From an uncultured Eubacteriales bacterium (lineage in GTDB: Bacteria; Bacillota; Clostridia; Oscillospirales; Acutalibacteraceae): 64,000 nucleotides of DNA. A program made the translations under genes and the position numbers. Location: positions 95,275-159,274 of the forward strand of contig CAKSQO010000004.1 in assembly GCA_934486615.1 (NCBI GenBank). Reading direction: 5' to 3'. Under the pieces are notes generated by a model. It searched no databases. It was given only the letters and a program-made list of their open reading frames with translations, and had not been told where the DNA came from. Below, in pieces: positions 52,801-62,612 of the stretch (position 1 is the stretch's first letter; every line of letters starts with the position of its first letter).

Positions 52801-53533
52801 TGATTTTCTCCTCCTTGAATGAATCAAACGTGTTTATGGCTTGGTTTGACATCTGCGCCCTGTAGGCGGCGGCGTACTTTGAATATGACGCGGGGAATAT
52901 GCTGCACTTGTCGAGCGCTCCCGAAAGCCACAGCGGCATGGCGTTTGTCAGCTTCATTTCCATCAGCACCAGATCGTAGCCGAGCAGCAGCTTGCCCTGC
53001 GTGCCGCGGCGCAGGTCGAGGTCGCCGTCGCGCCAGCGAAGTCCGCTGTCAAATGTTATGCGCAGGCTTGAATCGTACTTGCAGACGATGCTTTCGCGCT
53101 CGTAGCAGATTATCATGCTAGGCTCGATGTTCTCGTAAAAATTCAGAAACCAGTCGATCTCGCTCATTATCTGCCCCGCCTTCGGCGGCTCGGCGTGATT
53201 CACAAGGTAGTCGTAGGCTTCCTTATAATATGTCGCCGCGCGCCGTTTGTAGACGGTGGAGCCCAGCTTCTTTTTAAGCTCGATGAAGGCGATACTGCCG
53301 TCATTCGGCGGCTCGTAGCAGCGCAGACGCAGCTTTTCTTTATAAACCGGCTTCTCTATCGAGCGGCGTATGAGCAGCTTGTCGGGCGTATCGAAATATA
53401 TGTTGCTTATGCTGCTCCGGCTGAATCTGTCCTCGGTAACGAAGTCGGCTGTCAGGCGGCGGAAGTCCTCGTACTGCTCGGTCGTGAGCAGGTACTTCTT
53501 CTCGACGCGCTTAAAAACATTATCGGCGGACAT
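52793..53533 (-). CDS. VTC-domain protein (polyphosphate polymerase-like)
   Basis: A 246-residue protein of the VTC (vacuolar transporter chaperone) triphosphate-tunnel family. The yeast VTC4 member polymerises phosphate from ATP. Tunnel features visible are FKRVEKKYLLTTEQYEDFRR at the N-terminus, NIYFDTPD, KLRLRCYEPP with paired basic residues, AFIELKKKLGSTVYKRR and ICYERESIV. LVLMEMKLTNAMPLWLS gives the late acidic residue. No membrane helix. The ATG at 53533 has GGGG eight bases upstream. It is the first gene of a VTC-DUF4956-lipoprotein operon. Confidence 0.85.
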   Translation of the reverse strand: MSADNVFKRVEKKYLLTTEQYEDFRRLTADFVTEDRFSRSSISNIYFDTPDKLLIRRSIEKPVYKEKLRLRCYEPPNDGSIAFIELKKKLGSTVYKRRAATYYKEAYDYLVNHAEPPKAGQIMSEIDWFLNFYENIEPSMIICYERESIVCKYDSSLRITFDSGLRWRDGDLDLRRGTQGKLLLGYDLVLMEMKLTNAMPLWLSGALDKCSIFPASYSKYAAAYRAQMSNQAINTFDSFKEEKINV

Positions 53534-53678
53534 CGGTCTCACCCCTTTCCTTTTCTGAGTCTTATTCTAAAAGGAAAAATCGCAATTTGTGCAAAAGCAA
53601 AATAAATGAATTGTTAACAAATGTTGCGGTATTTTGTTCCGAAAGGACACACCATCGGTAGGCAAGGGCGTTGTCAGC

Positions 53679-53706
53679 TTGAATTGTTGCAAAAAAGTGT
53701 TATAAT
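53679..53706 (+). promoter_or_regulatory. Sigma-A-type promoter for the small ribbon-helix-helix gene
   Basis: TTGAAT (53679-53684), 16 bases, perfect TATAAT (53701-53706), 26 bases before the TTG start. The minus strand in 53543-53678 shows no clear promoter for the VTC operon by eye. Confidence 0.78.
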
Positions 53707-53732
53707 TGCGGGGATTGCAAGAGGTGATTGTT

Positions 53733-53885
53733 TTGAAACCTTTGAAAGAAAAAATCAGCATAACTATTGACAGCGATGTTCTCACAAAAATAAAAGAAAG
53801 AGCTGAATATGACGACCGTTCGCTATCACAGTATATAAATATAGTTTTAAAACAGCATATAAAATCGCTTGAAGATAACATATAA
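53733..53885 (+). CDS. Small ribbon-helix-helix (Arc/MetJ-like) protein
   Basis: A 50-residue protein from TTG 53733, with AGAGGTGA at ideal distance. It reads MKPLKEKISITIDSDVLTKI, then KERAEYDDRSLSQYINIVLK. The ISITID strand, the DVLTKIKERAE helix and the DRSLSQYINIVLKQHI helix are the classic ribbon-helix-helix layout of small DNA-binding repressors and antitoxins. It has its own promoter and terminator. No toxin gene is next to it. Codon use is AT-richer than the neighbours. Confidence 0.8.
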   Translation: MKPLKEKISITIDSDVLTKIKERAEYDDRSLSQYINIVLKQHIKSLEDNI

Positions 53886-53899
53886 ATCCATTGACGAAA

Positions 53900-53951
53900 A
53901 CCTCCCCCGCCGCGAGCCGTTTGCCTGCGACGAGGGAGGTCTTAACTTTTT
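53900..53951 (+). terminator. Terminator after the ribbon-helix-helix gene
   Basis: ACCTCCC (53900-53906) pairs with GGGAGGT (53934-53940), extended inward by CGCCGC/GCGACG with wobbles; a five-T run lies at 53947-53951. Confidence 0.7.
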
Positions 53952-53984
53952 CGTTAACCAATAAACGGCCGTCTGCTAAACAAA

Positions 53985-54017
53985 ATTCCCCGCACTGCTT
54001 TGGGCAATGCGGGGAAT
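53985..54017 (-). terminator. Terminator of the opp operon
   Basis: A 10-bp stem ATTCCCCGCA (53985-53994) / TGCGGGGAAT (54008-54017), followed by UUUUGUU on the minus strand, 27 bases after oppA. Confidence 0.88.
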
Positions 54018-54044
54018 CGGTTATTTCGGCTTATGCCTTATCAC

Positions 54045-55727
54045 TTAGTCAGCGAGGTAGGCATACTGGAAGTACCAGTAGCCGTACGGGCTGTGCCATA
54101 CGCCCTTGAGGTTGGGGCTCTGGAGCCAGAAGTCATTGTAGTAAGCGAGCGGGATAAACGCCCAGTCGTCAGCTGCAATCTTCTCAGCCTTATGGAGGGC
54201 CTCAAAGTGAGCCTTGGTATCGGCAGTCTTGGACTCCTCGATAGCGGCGTCGAAAGCAGCGGAGTTGTACTTACCATCGTTGTTACCGTTGGTAGAGCAG
54301 AACAGCTCGAGCATATTGGACGCATCGTTGTAGTCCATTACCCAACCGTTACGGGCCATCTCATACTCACCGGCGCGGCGAGCAGAAGTGAATGCGCTCC
54401 ACTCCATCTTGTCGATGGTCATATTGACGCCGATCTGCTTGAAGGCCTCCTGGAGGTACTCGGCAACGGCGACATGGTAGCCGGTATCGTTGGTCGTGTA
54501 GGTCAGCGACGGCAGACCCTTGCCCTCAGGATAGCCGGCCTCGGCGAGCGCCTTCTTGGCCTCTTCGAGGTTAGCCTTGTAATCGTCACTGATGTAGGTC
54601 TTGCCGTCGTTGGCAGACTTAGCATTGTCGAAGAACATGCCCTCGCTGTCAACTACGCCGGGTCCGACATAATTGTAAGCCGGAGAATAGGTGCCCTGCA
54701 TGATGGTGTTGGCAACGTACTCACGGTCAATGGCAAGGCTGAGAGCCTTACGGACGTTGACATTGTCGAACGGAGCCTTGCTGAGGTTCAGGCTCAGGTA
54801 GTAGGTACCGAGAATGGTGTCAACATAGAAGTCGCCGCCGTCCTTAGCCTTCTTCAGACTCGGGATCTCCTCGGTAGGAACGTCCTTGATGAGCTGAGCT
54901 TCCTTATTGGTATAAGCAGCATAAGAAGCGCTCGAATCCTCAAGAAGCAGGAAGTTAAGGGTCTTGGTCACGATCTTGGAAGAATCCCAGCCGCCCTTGT
55001 AATTGTCGTTCTTGGTGCAGACGATGCGCTCGCCGGGAGTCCACTCGGTGATGGTGTACGGGCCGTTGCAGACATAGGTCTCGGGCTTGGTGGCCCAGGA
55101 ATCGCCGTTGGCTTCAACGGTCTTCTTCTGGACAGGGCTCATCGTGCCGAAAGCAACAATCTTGTCAAAATAAGAGCAGGGGTAAGCAAGCTTAACGGTA
55201 AGGGTCTTGCCGTCGTCGCTGGCCTTGACGTTGAGCTTATCCTTGTCAGGATCAGTGGTAGTCTTGCCATCTGCACCGGGATTGCCAATAGCATCCCGAT
55301 AGCCTTCGATCATTCCGCAGACGGTCTCGGCATACGGAGCGACGACCTTGGTATCAACGATACGCTTGAAAGTGTACTCGAAGTCCTTAGCGTTCAGCTC
55401 GGTGCCGTCGGACCACTTCAGGCCGTCACGCATGGTGAAGGTCCAGGTAAGTCCGTCGTCGCTGACGGTGTACTTCTCGGCCTGGCCGGGCTGAACCTTA
55501 TTATCCTTGTCGATAATAAGCAGCGTCTCAAACAGGGTAATCATCATGTTACCGCCGTCAACAGCACTGTTCAGTGCGGGGTCCAGAGTCTCGGGGTTCG
55601 GTCCGATCTGAACCGTTATCGAGTCTTTTCTGGCCGATTCTTTTTTGTTGCAGGAGCTCAGGCAGGCTACCATCGAAACCGACAGAGCCAGAGCAAGAAC
55701 TGCTGCAAGCAGTCTCTTGATTTTCAT
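54045..55727 (-). CDS. oppA: Oligopeptide ABC transporter substrate-binding lipoprotein
   Basis: Captures oligopeptides outside the membrane for the OppBCDF complex. The 560-residue protein has a signal peptide with lipobox LSSC (Cys26) and the SBP family 5 fold. It shows IGPNPETLDPALNSAVDGG, the family's NVRKALSLAIDREYVA and the domain-linking YNYVGPGVV region. WVMDYNDASNMLELF with a near-canonical NGWVMDY is also typical. GGAGGAG precedes the ATG. It is the last gene of oppBCDFA, 76 bases after oppF. That gap contains a GCGGC/GCCGC hairpin (55753-55768) that could stabilise the abundant oppA message. Confidence 0.94.
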   Translation of the reverse strand: MKIKRLLAAVLALALSVSMVACLSSCNKKESARKDSITVQIGPNPETLDPALNSAVDGGNMMITLFETLLIIDKDNKVQPGQAEKYTVSDDGLTWTFTMRDGLKWSDGTELNAKDFEYTFKRIVDTKVVAPYAETVCGMIEGYRDAIGNPGADGKTTTDPDKDKLNVKASDDGKTLTVKLAYPCSYFDKIVAFGTMSPVQKKTVEANGDSWATKPETYVCNGPYTITEWTPGERIVCTKNDNYKGGWDSSKIVTKTLNFLLLEDSSASYAAYTNKEAQLIKDVPTEEIPSLKKAKDGGDFYVDTILGTYYLSLNLSKAPFDNVNVRKALSLAIDREYVANTIMQGTYSPAYNYVGPGVVDSEGMFFDNAKSANDGKTYISDDYKANLEEAKKALAEAGYPEGKGLPSLTYTTNDTGYHVAVAEYLQEAFKQIGVNMTIDKMEWSAFTSARRAGEYEMARNGWVMDYNDASNMLELFCSTNGNNDGKYNSAAFDAAIEESKTADTKAHFEALHKAEKIAADDWAFIPLAYYNDFWLQSPNLKGVWHSPYGYWYFQYAYLAD

Positions 55728-55803
55728 AGCTACATCTCCTCCAAATATTTTTGCGGCCTATCAGCCGCTATATCCATTGCCGCTGTTGCAGCAATAAATA
55801 TCG

Positions 55804-56810
55804 TTAATCCGCGACTTTATCAAGGTGGTGGCAAGCCGCCCAGTGGCCGGGCGAAACCTCCTTGAACTCGGGGCACTCGGCTGCGCAGCGCTCGTCGGCG
55901 TAGGGGCAGCGGGTGCGGAAACGGCAACCGCTCGGCGGGTTGAGCGGGCTCGGTACGTCACCCTGCAGCGGAATACGCTTCGACGCGCGCGCGATCCTCG
56001 GGTCTGCCTCGGGTATGGCCGAGATAAGGCTGCGCGTGTATGGGTGGACGCTGTGCGCGATAAGCTCGTAGCTGTCAGCCAGCTCAACGAGTTTGCCCAG
56101 ATACATAACGCCGATTCGGTTGGAAATATGTCTGACGACGCTTAGGTCGTGCGCAATGAAGAGATAAGTCAGTCCGAGGTCGTTTTGCAAATCCTCGAAC
56201 ATATTGACGACCTGAGCCTGAATTGACACGTCAAGCGCGCTGACAGGCTCGTCGCAGACGATGAACTCGGGGTTGACGGCGAGCGCGCGGGCAATTCCGA
56301 CACGCTGGCGCTGACCGCCCGAGAACTCATGCGGGTAACGGTTTGCGTGCTCGCTGTTAAGTCCGACGCGCTCAAGCAGCGATATAATGCGCTCGCTGCG
56401 GTCGGCCTTGCTTGAAGCAAGCTTGTGAATATCGATAGGCTCGCCGACGATATCGGCAATAGTCATACGCGGGTCAAGGCTTGCGTACGGGTCCTGAAAG
56501 ACCATCTGCATCTTCTTACGGTAAGGCAGCATATCGACGGCTATCTTTTTTTTCTTGTTCTTGTTCTTGTCAAAGATGACATTGCCGTCATAGATTATCG
56601 TGCCGTCGGTCGGCTCATAAAGGCGCAGCAGCGTGCGTCCTACGGTCGTTTTGCCGCAGCCGGACTCGCCGACAAGGCCGAGTGTTTCGCCACGGAAGAT
56701 GTGAAAAGAAACGTCGTCGACGGCCTGAACAAAGCGCTTGTTCTTTCCTCTGCCGCCTGCCGGGAAGTACTGCTGTAAGTGCTGCACTTCAACGAGCTTT
56801 TCTCTGTCGC

Positions 56811-56814
<4 letters not shown>
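55804..56814 (-). CDS. oppF: Oligopeptide ABC transporter ATP-binding protein OppF
   Basis: One of the two ATPase subunits of the peptide importer. The 336-residue protein has Walker [17 protein letters not shown], the Q-loop, the ABC signature [17 protein letters not shown], and Walker [16 protein letters not shown]-loop is [12 protein letters not shown]. The C-terminal oligopeptide-transporter extension carries cysteines in [14 protein letters not shown], typical of OppD/OppF. The N-terminal [14 protein letters not shown] with a following basic stretch is the OppF form. It overlaps oppD by four bases (ATGA). Confidence 0.95.
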
Positions 56815-57812
<998 letters not shown>

Positions 57813-57826
57813 GTTTGACCCTCCTC

Positions 57827-58867
57827 TCAGTTCTTCAGCTTCGGATCGAACGCATCGCGCAGACCGTCGCCGAACAGATTAAAGACGAGGATTATGACGC
57901 TGATAAGGATAGCAGGCATCAGCAGCAGGTGCGGATATGTGTTCATACCCTTGATAGCGTCGGTTGCAAGCGAGCCGAGCGACGGCATCGGCGCGGTTAC
58001 GCCGAGGCCGATGAAGCTCAGGTAGCTCTCGGTGAATATCGCGGAGGGTATCTGAAGCGTTGTGGTGACAATAAGCGTTCCTATGCAGTTGGTAAGCAGG
58101 TGCTTGCGGATTATTCGGCCGCCGCTCGCTCCGAGGGCGCGCGCAGCCGTGACGTACTCGCTCTCTTTGAGCACGAGCACCTGCGAACGGGTAATTCTCG
58201 CCATGCTTACCCAGTAGAGCAGCACGAAAACGAGGAACATCGCTATAAGGTTAGGCCCGACCTTTTCCATCCATTTAAAGCCTTCATGCGTTGCCAGATT
58301 CTGAAGCCTCGGCTTGAGTGACATTGCAAGAATGATGATGATAAGAATATCGGGAATAGTGTAGATTATATCGGTTATGCGCATCATTATAATGTCGACC
58401 CAACCGCCGCAGAAGCCCGAAACAGCTCCGAACGTCGCGCCGACAAGCAGGACGAGCGCTGCGCACACAAGGCCGACGGTCAGACTGACGCGCGCGCCCA
58501 TCATAAGGCGCACGGCGAAGTCGCGGCCGAGCTTATCGGTGCCGCAGATGTGCGGGAAGACCTTCTCGCCCGCGTCTATGCGAGCCTGCTCGGTCTCGCT
58601 GTATTGGAACGGAGCCAGGTTTTCGCTGTACTTAATCTGCTGCTCGTAGCTGTAAGGCCAGAACGACGGCAAAATATACGCGAAAATAAGGATAAGGATT
58701 ATCATAACCAGGCTGAACACAGCGACCTTGTTCTTGCGCAGACGGCGGAAGCCATCAGCCCAGAAGTTGACGCTTTTGCGCATAACGACAAGGCTTTCTT
58801 TCTCGTCAAGGGTCGCGGGAGCAAAGTCGTCGGCGTTCAGGTGGAGACCGGGTAATTTGTTGCTCAT
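57827..58867 (-). CDS. oppC: Oligopeptide ABC transporter permease OppC
   Basis: Inner-membrane permease. The 346-residue protein has an N-terminal cytoplasmic tail, helix 1 (VAVFSLVMIILILIFAYIL), and the loop GTDKLGRDFAVRLMMGARVS typical of OppC/DppC. It continues with about five further helices. The EAA-type coupling loop is AARALGASGGRIIRKHLL. It ends FGDGLRDAFDPKLK, the family terminus. It lies 19 bases after oppB. Confidence 0.95.
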   Translation of the reverse strand: MSNKLPGLHLNADDFAPATLDEKESLVVMRKSVNFWADGFRRLRKNKVAVFSLVMIILILIFAYILPSFWPYSYEQQIKYSENLAPFQYSETEQARIDAGEKVFPHICGTDKLGRDFAVRLMMGARVSLTVGLVCAALVLLVGATFGAVSGFCGGWVDIIMMRITDIIYTIPDILIIIILAMSLKPRLQNLATHEGFKWMEKVGPNLIAMFLVFVLLYWVSMARITRSQVLVLKESEYVTAARALGASGGRIIRKHLLTNCIGTLIVTTTLQIPSAIFTESYLSFIGLGVTAPMPSLGSLATDAIKGMNTYPHLLLMPAILISVIILVFNLFGDGLRDAFDPKLKN

Positions 58868-58886
58868 TATATCTTTCGCCGCTCCT

Positions 58887-59804
58887 TTACTTCAGTTTAA
58901 TGCGAGGATCGACGACCTTGTAGAGCACATCGACGATTACGTTCGCGAGGATTATAAGTGTTGAGAGAATTATGGTGGTGCCCATGATCAGGGTATAGTC
59001 TCTGGTGCTGATAGCAGAGACGAAGTCACGCCCAAGACCGGGAATGGTGAATATCTTCTCAACGACGAACGAGCCTGTCATAAGGCCTGCAAGCATCGGT
59101 CCGACATAGGTGATGACAGGCAGGATAGCGTTGCGCAGTGCGTGCTTGAACAGAATCTTGCCGTTTGAAAGGCCCTTGGCCTTGGCGGTACGGATATAGT
59201 CCTGCCCCATAACGTCGAGCAGGCTTGAGCGGGTCAGGCGCGTGATGTACGCCGCAGGATAAATCGCAAGCGCCGTCACAGGCATAACGTAAGACGCCGC
59301 AGAGTTCAGTCCTATTGTCGGCAGCCACCCCAACCTGCTGCCGAAGGTATAAAGCAACAGCACGCTGCTTATAAAGCTCGGTATGGCGATACCGCAGGTG
59401 GCAAACACGATTATGATATTGTCGGTGAGCTTGCCGCGGTTATAGGCCGAAAGACAGCCGAGCGGTATGCCGATTATAAGCGCAACTGCGACGGCAATGC
59501 CCGCGAGCTTTGCCGACACGGGAAATTTGCTGAAAATTATCTCGTTTACCGTTCTGCCGCGCTGACGGAGGCTGAGTCCCATATCGCCCTTCAAAAATGA
59601 GGAAATATAGTTGCCGTACTGCTCGATAAGCGGTTTGTCAAGGCCGTATTTCTGCGCAAGCGCCTCCTGTGCCGCCTTACTGATGGACTTTTCCGCGACG
59701 AACGGACCGCCCGGAACAAGGTTCATCAGGAGAAAGGTAAGCGTAGCGACGATGAATATACTGAGCAGCCCCATTGCCACGCGTTTGATAATGTACTTTC
59801 CCAA
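58887..59804 (-). CDS. oppB: Oligopeptide ABC transporter permease OppB
   Basis: Inner-membrane permease partnering OppC. The 305-residue protein begins MGKYIIKRVAMGLLSIFIVA, with helix 1 and LMNLVPGGPF. The EAA loop is TAKAKGLSNGKILFKHALRN, and the C-terminus reads VVDPRIKL. The TTG at 59804 has GGAG nine bases upstream and gives a normal N-terminus; a longer in-frame ATG at 59879 is not supported. It is the first gene of oppBCDFA, behind a leader of about 210 bases. Confidence 0.94.
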   Translation of the reverse strand: MGKYIIKRVAMGLLSIFIVATLTFLLMNLVPGGPFVAEKSISKAAQEALAQKYGLDKPLIEQYGNYISSFLKGDMGLSLRQRGRTVNEIIFSKFPVSAKLAGIAVAVALIIGIPLGCLSAYNRGKLTDNIIIVFATCGIAIPSFISSVLLLYTFGSRLGWLPTIGLNSAASYVMPVTALAIYPAAYITRLTRSSLLDVMGQDYIRTAKAKGLSNGKILFKHALRNAILPVITYVGPMLAGLMTGSFVVEKIFTIPGLGRDFVSAISTRDYTLIMGTTIILSTLIILANVIVDVLYKVVDPRIKLK

Positions 59805-60013
59805 CCGTGTCAACTCCTTGATGATTTCTGATCTCGAGCCGAGTCCTCCCGAGCCGCTTAAAACAAAAGCAGCAAACAAATGCGCGAAATCCCCGAACGT
59901 CTTTTAGGGCACCCGGGGTCTGGTCGATCGCCCTGAACGGTCGAAATCAGACATAAAAACGGTGATCGTACACCGGGAAATCGGTCGAAAAAATAAGCTC
60001 GAAAAATAATATA
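59805..60013 (-). promoter_or_regulatory. Long opp operon leader with hairpins, possible attenuator
   Basis: Between the predicted transcription start and oppB. On the minus strand CGGUG (59960-59964 region) pairs with CACCG (59971-59975) and is followed by UUUUUAU, a short terminator-like hairpin. Later CCCCG and CGGGG near 59890-59920 can pair. CGACCGAUUUC and GAUUUCGACCG words occur on either side. I recognise no known riboswitch class and no convincing gene. Confidence 0.45.
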
Positions 60014-60019
60014 ATAGAT

Positions 60020-60048
60020 ATATTAACACATTGTGAACAAAATTTCAA
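60020..60048 (-). promoter_or_regulatory. Sigma-A-type promoter for oppBCDFA
   Basis: Minus-strand TTGAAA (60043-60048), 17 bases, TAATAT (60020-60025). Confidence 0.7.
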
Positions 60049-60107
60049 GATTTTTATGCTATATTTACAAAGGTAAATTCGGTTTACGCTGCTGCAAACC
60101 GATAAAA

Positions 60108-61178
60108 TCACAGGCAAATAAGCTCCTTCGGGCTGCCGGTCAGGTCGATACAGCCGTCCTCTGTTACATAGACCATATCCTCAATTCTGACACCGAACCT
60201 GTTTTCAAGGTAAATACCCGGCTCGACGGTCATTATCGTGCCCGCCTTGAGCACGGTATCGCAACGGGTGTTGAACAGCGGGCGTTCGTGAATTTCGATG
60301 CCGACGCTGTGACCGAGGCCGTGGCCGAAGCAACCCTCATAGCCTGCGTTATAAATAATGTCGCGTGCGACTTTGTCAATGTCCTTGCATACAAGACCGG
60401 GCTTGACCGCGGCAATGCCCGCCAGCTGAGCCGCGAGCACGGTGTCGTACACCCTTTTCTGCTCGTCGCTGACCTGCCCGAGGGCGACGGTGCGCGTCAT
60501 ATCGGAGCGGTAACCTCCGACGACCGCACCAAAGTCCATCGTGATGAAGTCGCCGCGCTCGATCTTTTTATCTGTAGGAACACCGTGCGGCAGCGAAGAA
60601 TTCTTGCCCGAAACAACAATGAAGTCGAATGAAACGCCCTCGCTTCCGAGCTTGCGCATGTAAAACTCCATATCAAGCATAACGTCGCGCTCGGTTCTGC
60701 CCTCGGTTATGCGGGCGGTGATGTAATCAAAGGTGTCGTCGGTCAGCTTCTGCGCCTGCCTGATGAGGTCAAGCTCCTGCGCGTTCTTTATGCTGCGCAT
60801 ATCGCGAAGCAGTGCGTCGAAGCGGTCGGAATCGGCAATCTCGGTCGGAGCGACGGCCGCGGCGAGCTTTGCGTGCAGGCTCATCGAGACGTACTCGCTC
60901 TCGACAAACAGAGTCTTTACGCCGTGCTCGGCGCACAGCGCCTTTATCTCATCAAACGGAGCGGTCGAAAGCCTGACGGCGCAGCTTTTGACGATATGCT
61001 TTGCCTTCTCGACATAGCGGAAGTCGATGAGGAAGCAGGCGAAGTCCCTGGTTATAAAGACATAGCCGTCGCTTGTCTCAAATCCGGTCAGGTAGAAGCG
61101 GTTGGGTATGCTTGCAACGAGCAGAGCCTGACCCTCGGCCAGCTCGCTTTGAACGGTTTTAACTGATTTTACTTGCAT
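60108..61178 (-). CDS. M24-family Xaa-Pro peptidase
   Basis: Metal-dependent peptidase of the pita-bread fold that cleaves peptides containing proline, either Xaa-Pro dipeptidase or aminopeptidase P. The 356-residue protein has a creatinase-like N-terminal domain and the metal-site motifs TMDFGAVVGGYRSDMTRTVA, GHGLGHSVGIEIHERP, and MTVEPGIYLENRFGVRIEDM. It begins one base after the pepD stop, so both are co-expressed. Whether substrates are dipeptides or longer cannot be told. A CGGTTT/AAACCG hairpin (60080-60101) follows the stop. Confidence 0.92.
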   Translation of the reverse strand: MQVKSVKTVQSELAEGQALLVASIPNRFYLTGFETSDGYVFITRDFACFLIDFRYVEKAKHIVKSCAVRLSTAPFDEIKALCAEHGVKTLFVESEYVSMSLHAKLAAAVAPTEIADSDRFDALLRDMRSIKNAQELDLIRQAQKLTDDTFDYITARITEGRTERDVMLDMEFYMRKLGSEGVSFDFIVVSGKNSSLPHGVPTDKKIERGDFITMDFGAVVGGYRSDMTRTVALGQVSDEQKRVYDTVLAAQLAGIAAVKPGLVCKDIDKVARDIIYNAGYEGCFGHGLGHSVGIEIHERPLFNTRCDTVLKAGTIMTVEPGIYLENRFGVRIEDMVYVTEDGCIDLTGSPKELICL

Positions 61179-61179
61179 C

Positions 61180-62589
61180 TTAAAGTCTCCTTAATACTTC
61201 ACAAAGATATTTATAAGTGCGCTCGGTCGAGGCTATCGACAGGCGCTCGTTGACGGTGTGAATGTCCCACATATCGGGGCCGAGCGAAACGGCGTCGAAG
61301 TTCGCAATCTTCTCGTTGAACAGTCCGCACTCAAGCCCTGCGTGGACAGTCTCGATAACAGGCGCTTTGCCGTACATATCGCTGTATGCGGCAACAAACG
61401 TGTCGCGCAGGCGCGAGTGCTCGCGGTACTCCCACGCGGGATATTCGCCGTGCACGTTCACGTCGGCCGAGAAGCGCTCGGCCAGGTCTTTGAGCTCGGC
61501 AAGCATTGCGCACTTGTCGTCGATAACACTGCTGCGCACCGACGCGACGAGCGCGACGCAGTCGTCCTCCGTGCGCACGACGCCGAGGTTCATCGAGCTT
61601 TGGACGTGTCCTTCGATGCTGCGGCTCATGGCCGTAACGCCAGAGCGCATGGTCGAGATAAGACCGAGAACGCGCCCTGTTGAGGCTGCGTCAAGGCAAG
61701 CATCGGCGGGAGCGACCTCGCTGACTTCGATTTTAAGCCCCGCGTCGGTGTCGAGCCGCTCGGCTTCGACAAAGTCGGCGGCGCGCTGCGCGTCAAATGA
61801 AGCGCAGGCTATCACGCACTCGCAGGCGTTGGGTATGACGTTATCCTTGAAGCCGCCGTCGATCGAGACGAGCTTAAACTCGCCGCCGAGCGAGGTCAGC
61901 AGCTTAACGAGCAGCTTGTCGGCGTTTAAGCGGCCTTTGTTGATGTCGATTCCCGAATGGCCGCCGAGCAGACCGGACAGCGCTATTTTAAAGCACTTTT
62001 CCGTATTTTTCTCGCGTTTTACGGGCAGGGTGAAGTCGGCCTTTGCGCCGCCTGCGCAGCCGACGGTCAGCACACCCTCCTCCCCCGAGTCGAGGTTTAT
62101 CAGCGTAGAGAAGCGCAGCTGCTTTACGTCAAGTCCCTCTGCGCCGTACATTCCCGTCTCTTCATCGACGGTGAACACCGCCTCGATCGGCGGGTGCGCA
62201 AGCGCGTCGTCGTCGAGCACCGCGAGAGCCATCGCAACCGCGATACCGTCGTCAGCGCCGAGCGTAGTGCCCTCCGCCGAGAGCAGGTCGCCGTCGACGC
62301 GCAGCTTCAGTGCGTCGCGGGTGAAGTCGTGGCCGCTGTCGGCCGTCTTTTCACAGACCATGTCGAGGTGGCCCTGCAGAATAACGCCGTCGTGCCCCTC
62401 ACAGCCTTTGGACGCCGGCTTTCTGATAATAACATTGTTGAGCTGATCCTTAACGCAGTCAAGGCCGCGTTTCTTTGCAAACCTAACGCAATAGTCGCTG
62501 ACCGCGTCGGTATTGCCCGAGCCGCGCGGGATAGCGCTCAGCTCCTCGAAGAAGTGGAAAACGCGCGCGGGCGAAAGATTTTCAAGCAT
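61180..62589 (-). CDS. pepD: Aminoacyl-histidine dipeptidase (peptidase D)
   Basis: Zinc M20-family dipeptidase hydrolysing carnosine-like and other dipeptides. The 469-residue protein begins LENLSPARVFHFFEELSAIP and shows VILQGHLDMVCEK, TLGADDGIAVAMALAVLDD, AVFTVDEETGMYGAEGL, and INLDSGEEG. GLLGGHSGIDINKGR and HAGLECGLF are further PepD marks. The ATG at 62589 follows GGAGG; a longer reading to 62700 would run through the leader hairpins and is rejected. The pepD-M24 pair completes the peptide-use block. Confidence 0.95.
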   Translation of the reverse strand: MLENLSPARVFHFFEELSAIPRGSGNTDAVSDYCVRFAKKRGLDCVKDQLNNVIIRKPASKGCEGHDGVILQGHLDMVCEKTADSGHDFTRDALKLRVDGDLLSAEGTTLGADDGIAVAMALAVLDDDALAHPPIEAVFTVDEETGMYGAEGLDVKQLRFSTLINLDSGEEGVLTVGCAGGAKADFTLPVKREKNTEKCFKIALSGLLGGHSGIDINKGRLNADKLLVKLLTSLGGEFKLVSIDGGFKDNVIPNACECVIACASFDAQRAADFVEAERLDTDAGLKIEVSEVAPADACLDAASTGRVLGLISTMRSGVTAMSRSIEGHVQSSMNLGVVRTEDDCVALVASVRSSVIDDKCAMLAELKDLAERFSADVNVHGEYPAWEYREHSRLRDTFVAAYSDMYGKAPVIETVHAGLECGLFNEKIANFDAVSLGPDMWDIHTVNERLSIASTERTYKYLCEVLRRL

Positions 62590-62612
62590 TTTTATTCCTC
62601 CCGAAAAATCGG

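Noticed and set aside
53733..53885. A complete toxin-antitoxin module
   Set aside because: Only the ribbon-helix-helix partner is present; the sequence on both sides holds terminators and no toxin-sized frame.
54000..55865. A 621-codon plus-strand frame opposite oppA
   Set aside because: It covers the oppA terminator and coding region in antisense and has no start signals or known domain.
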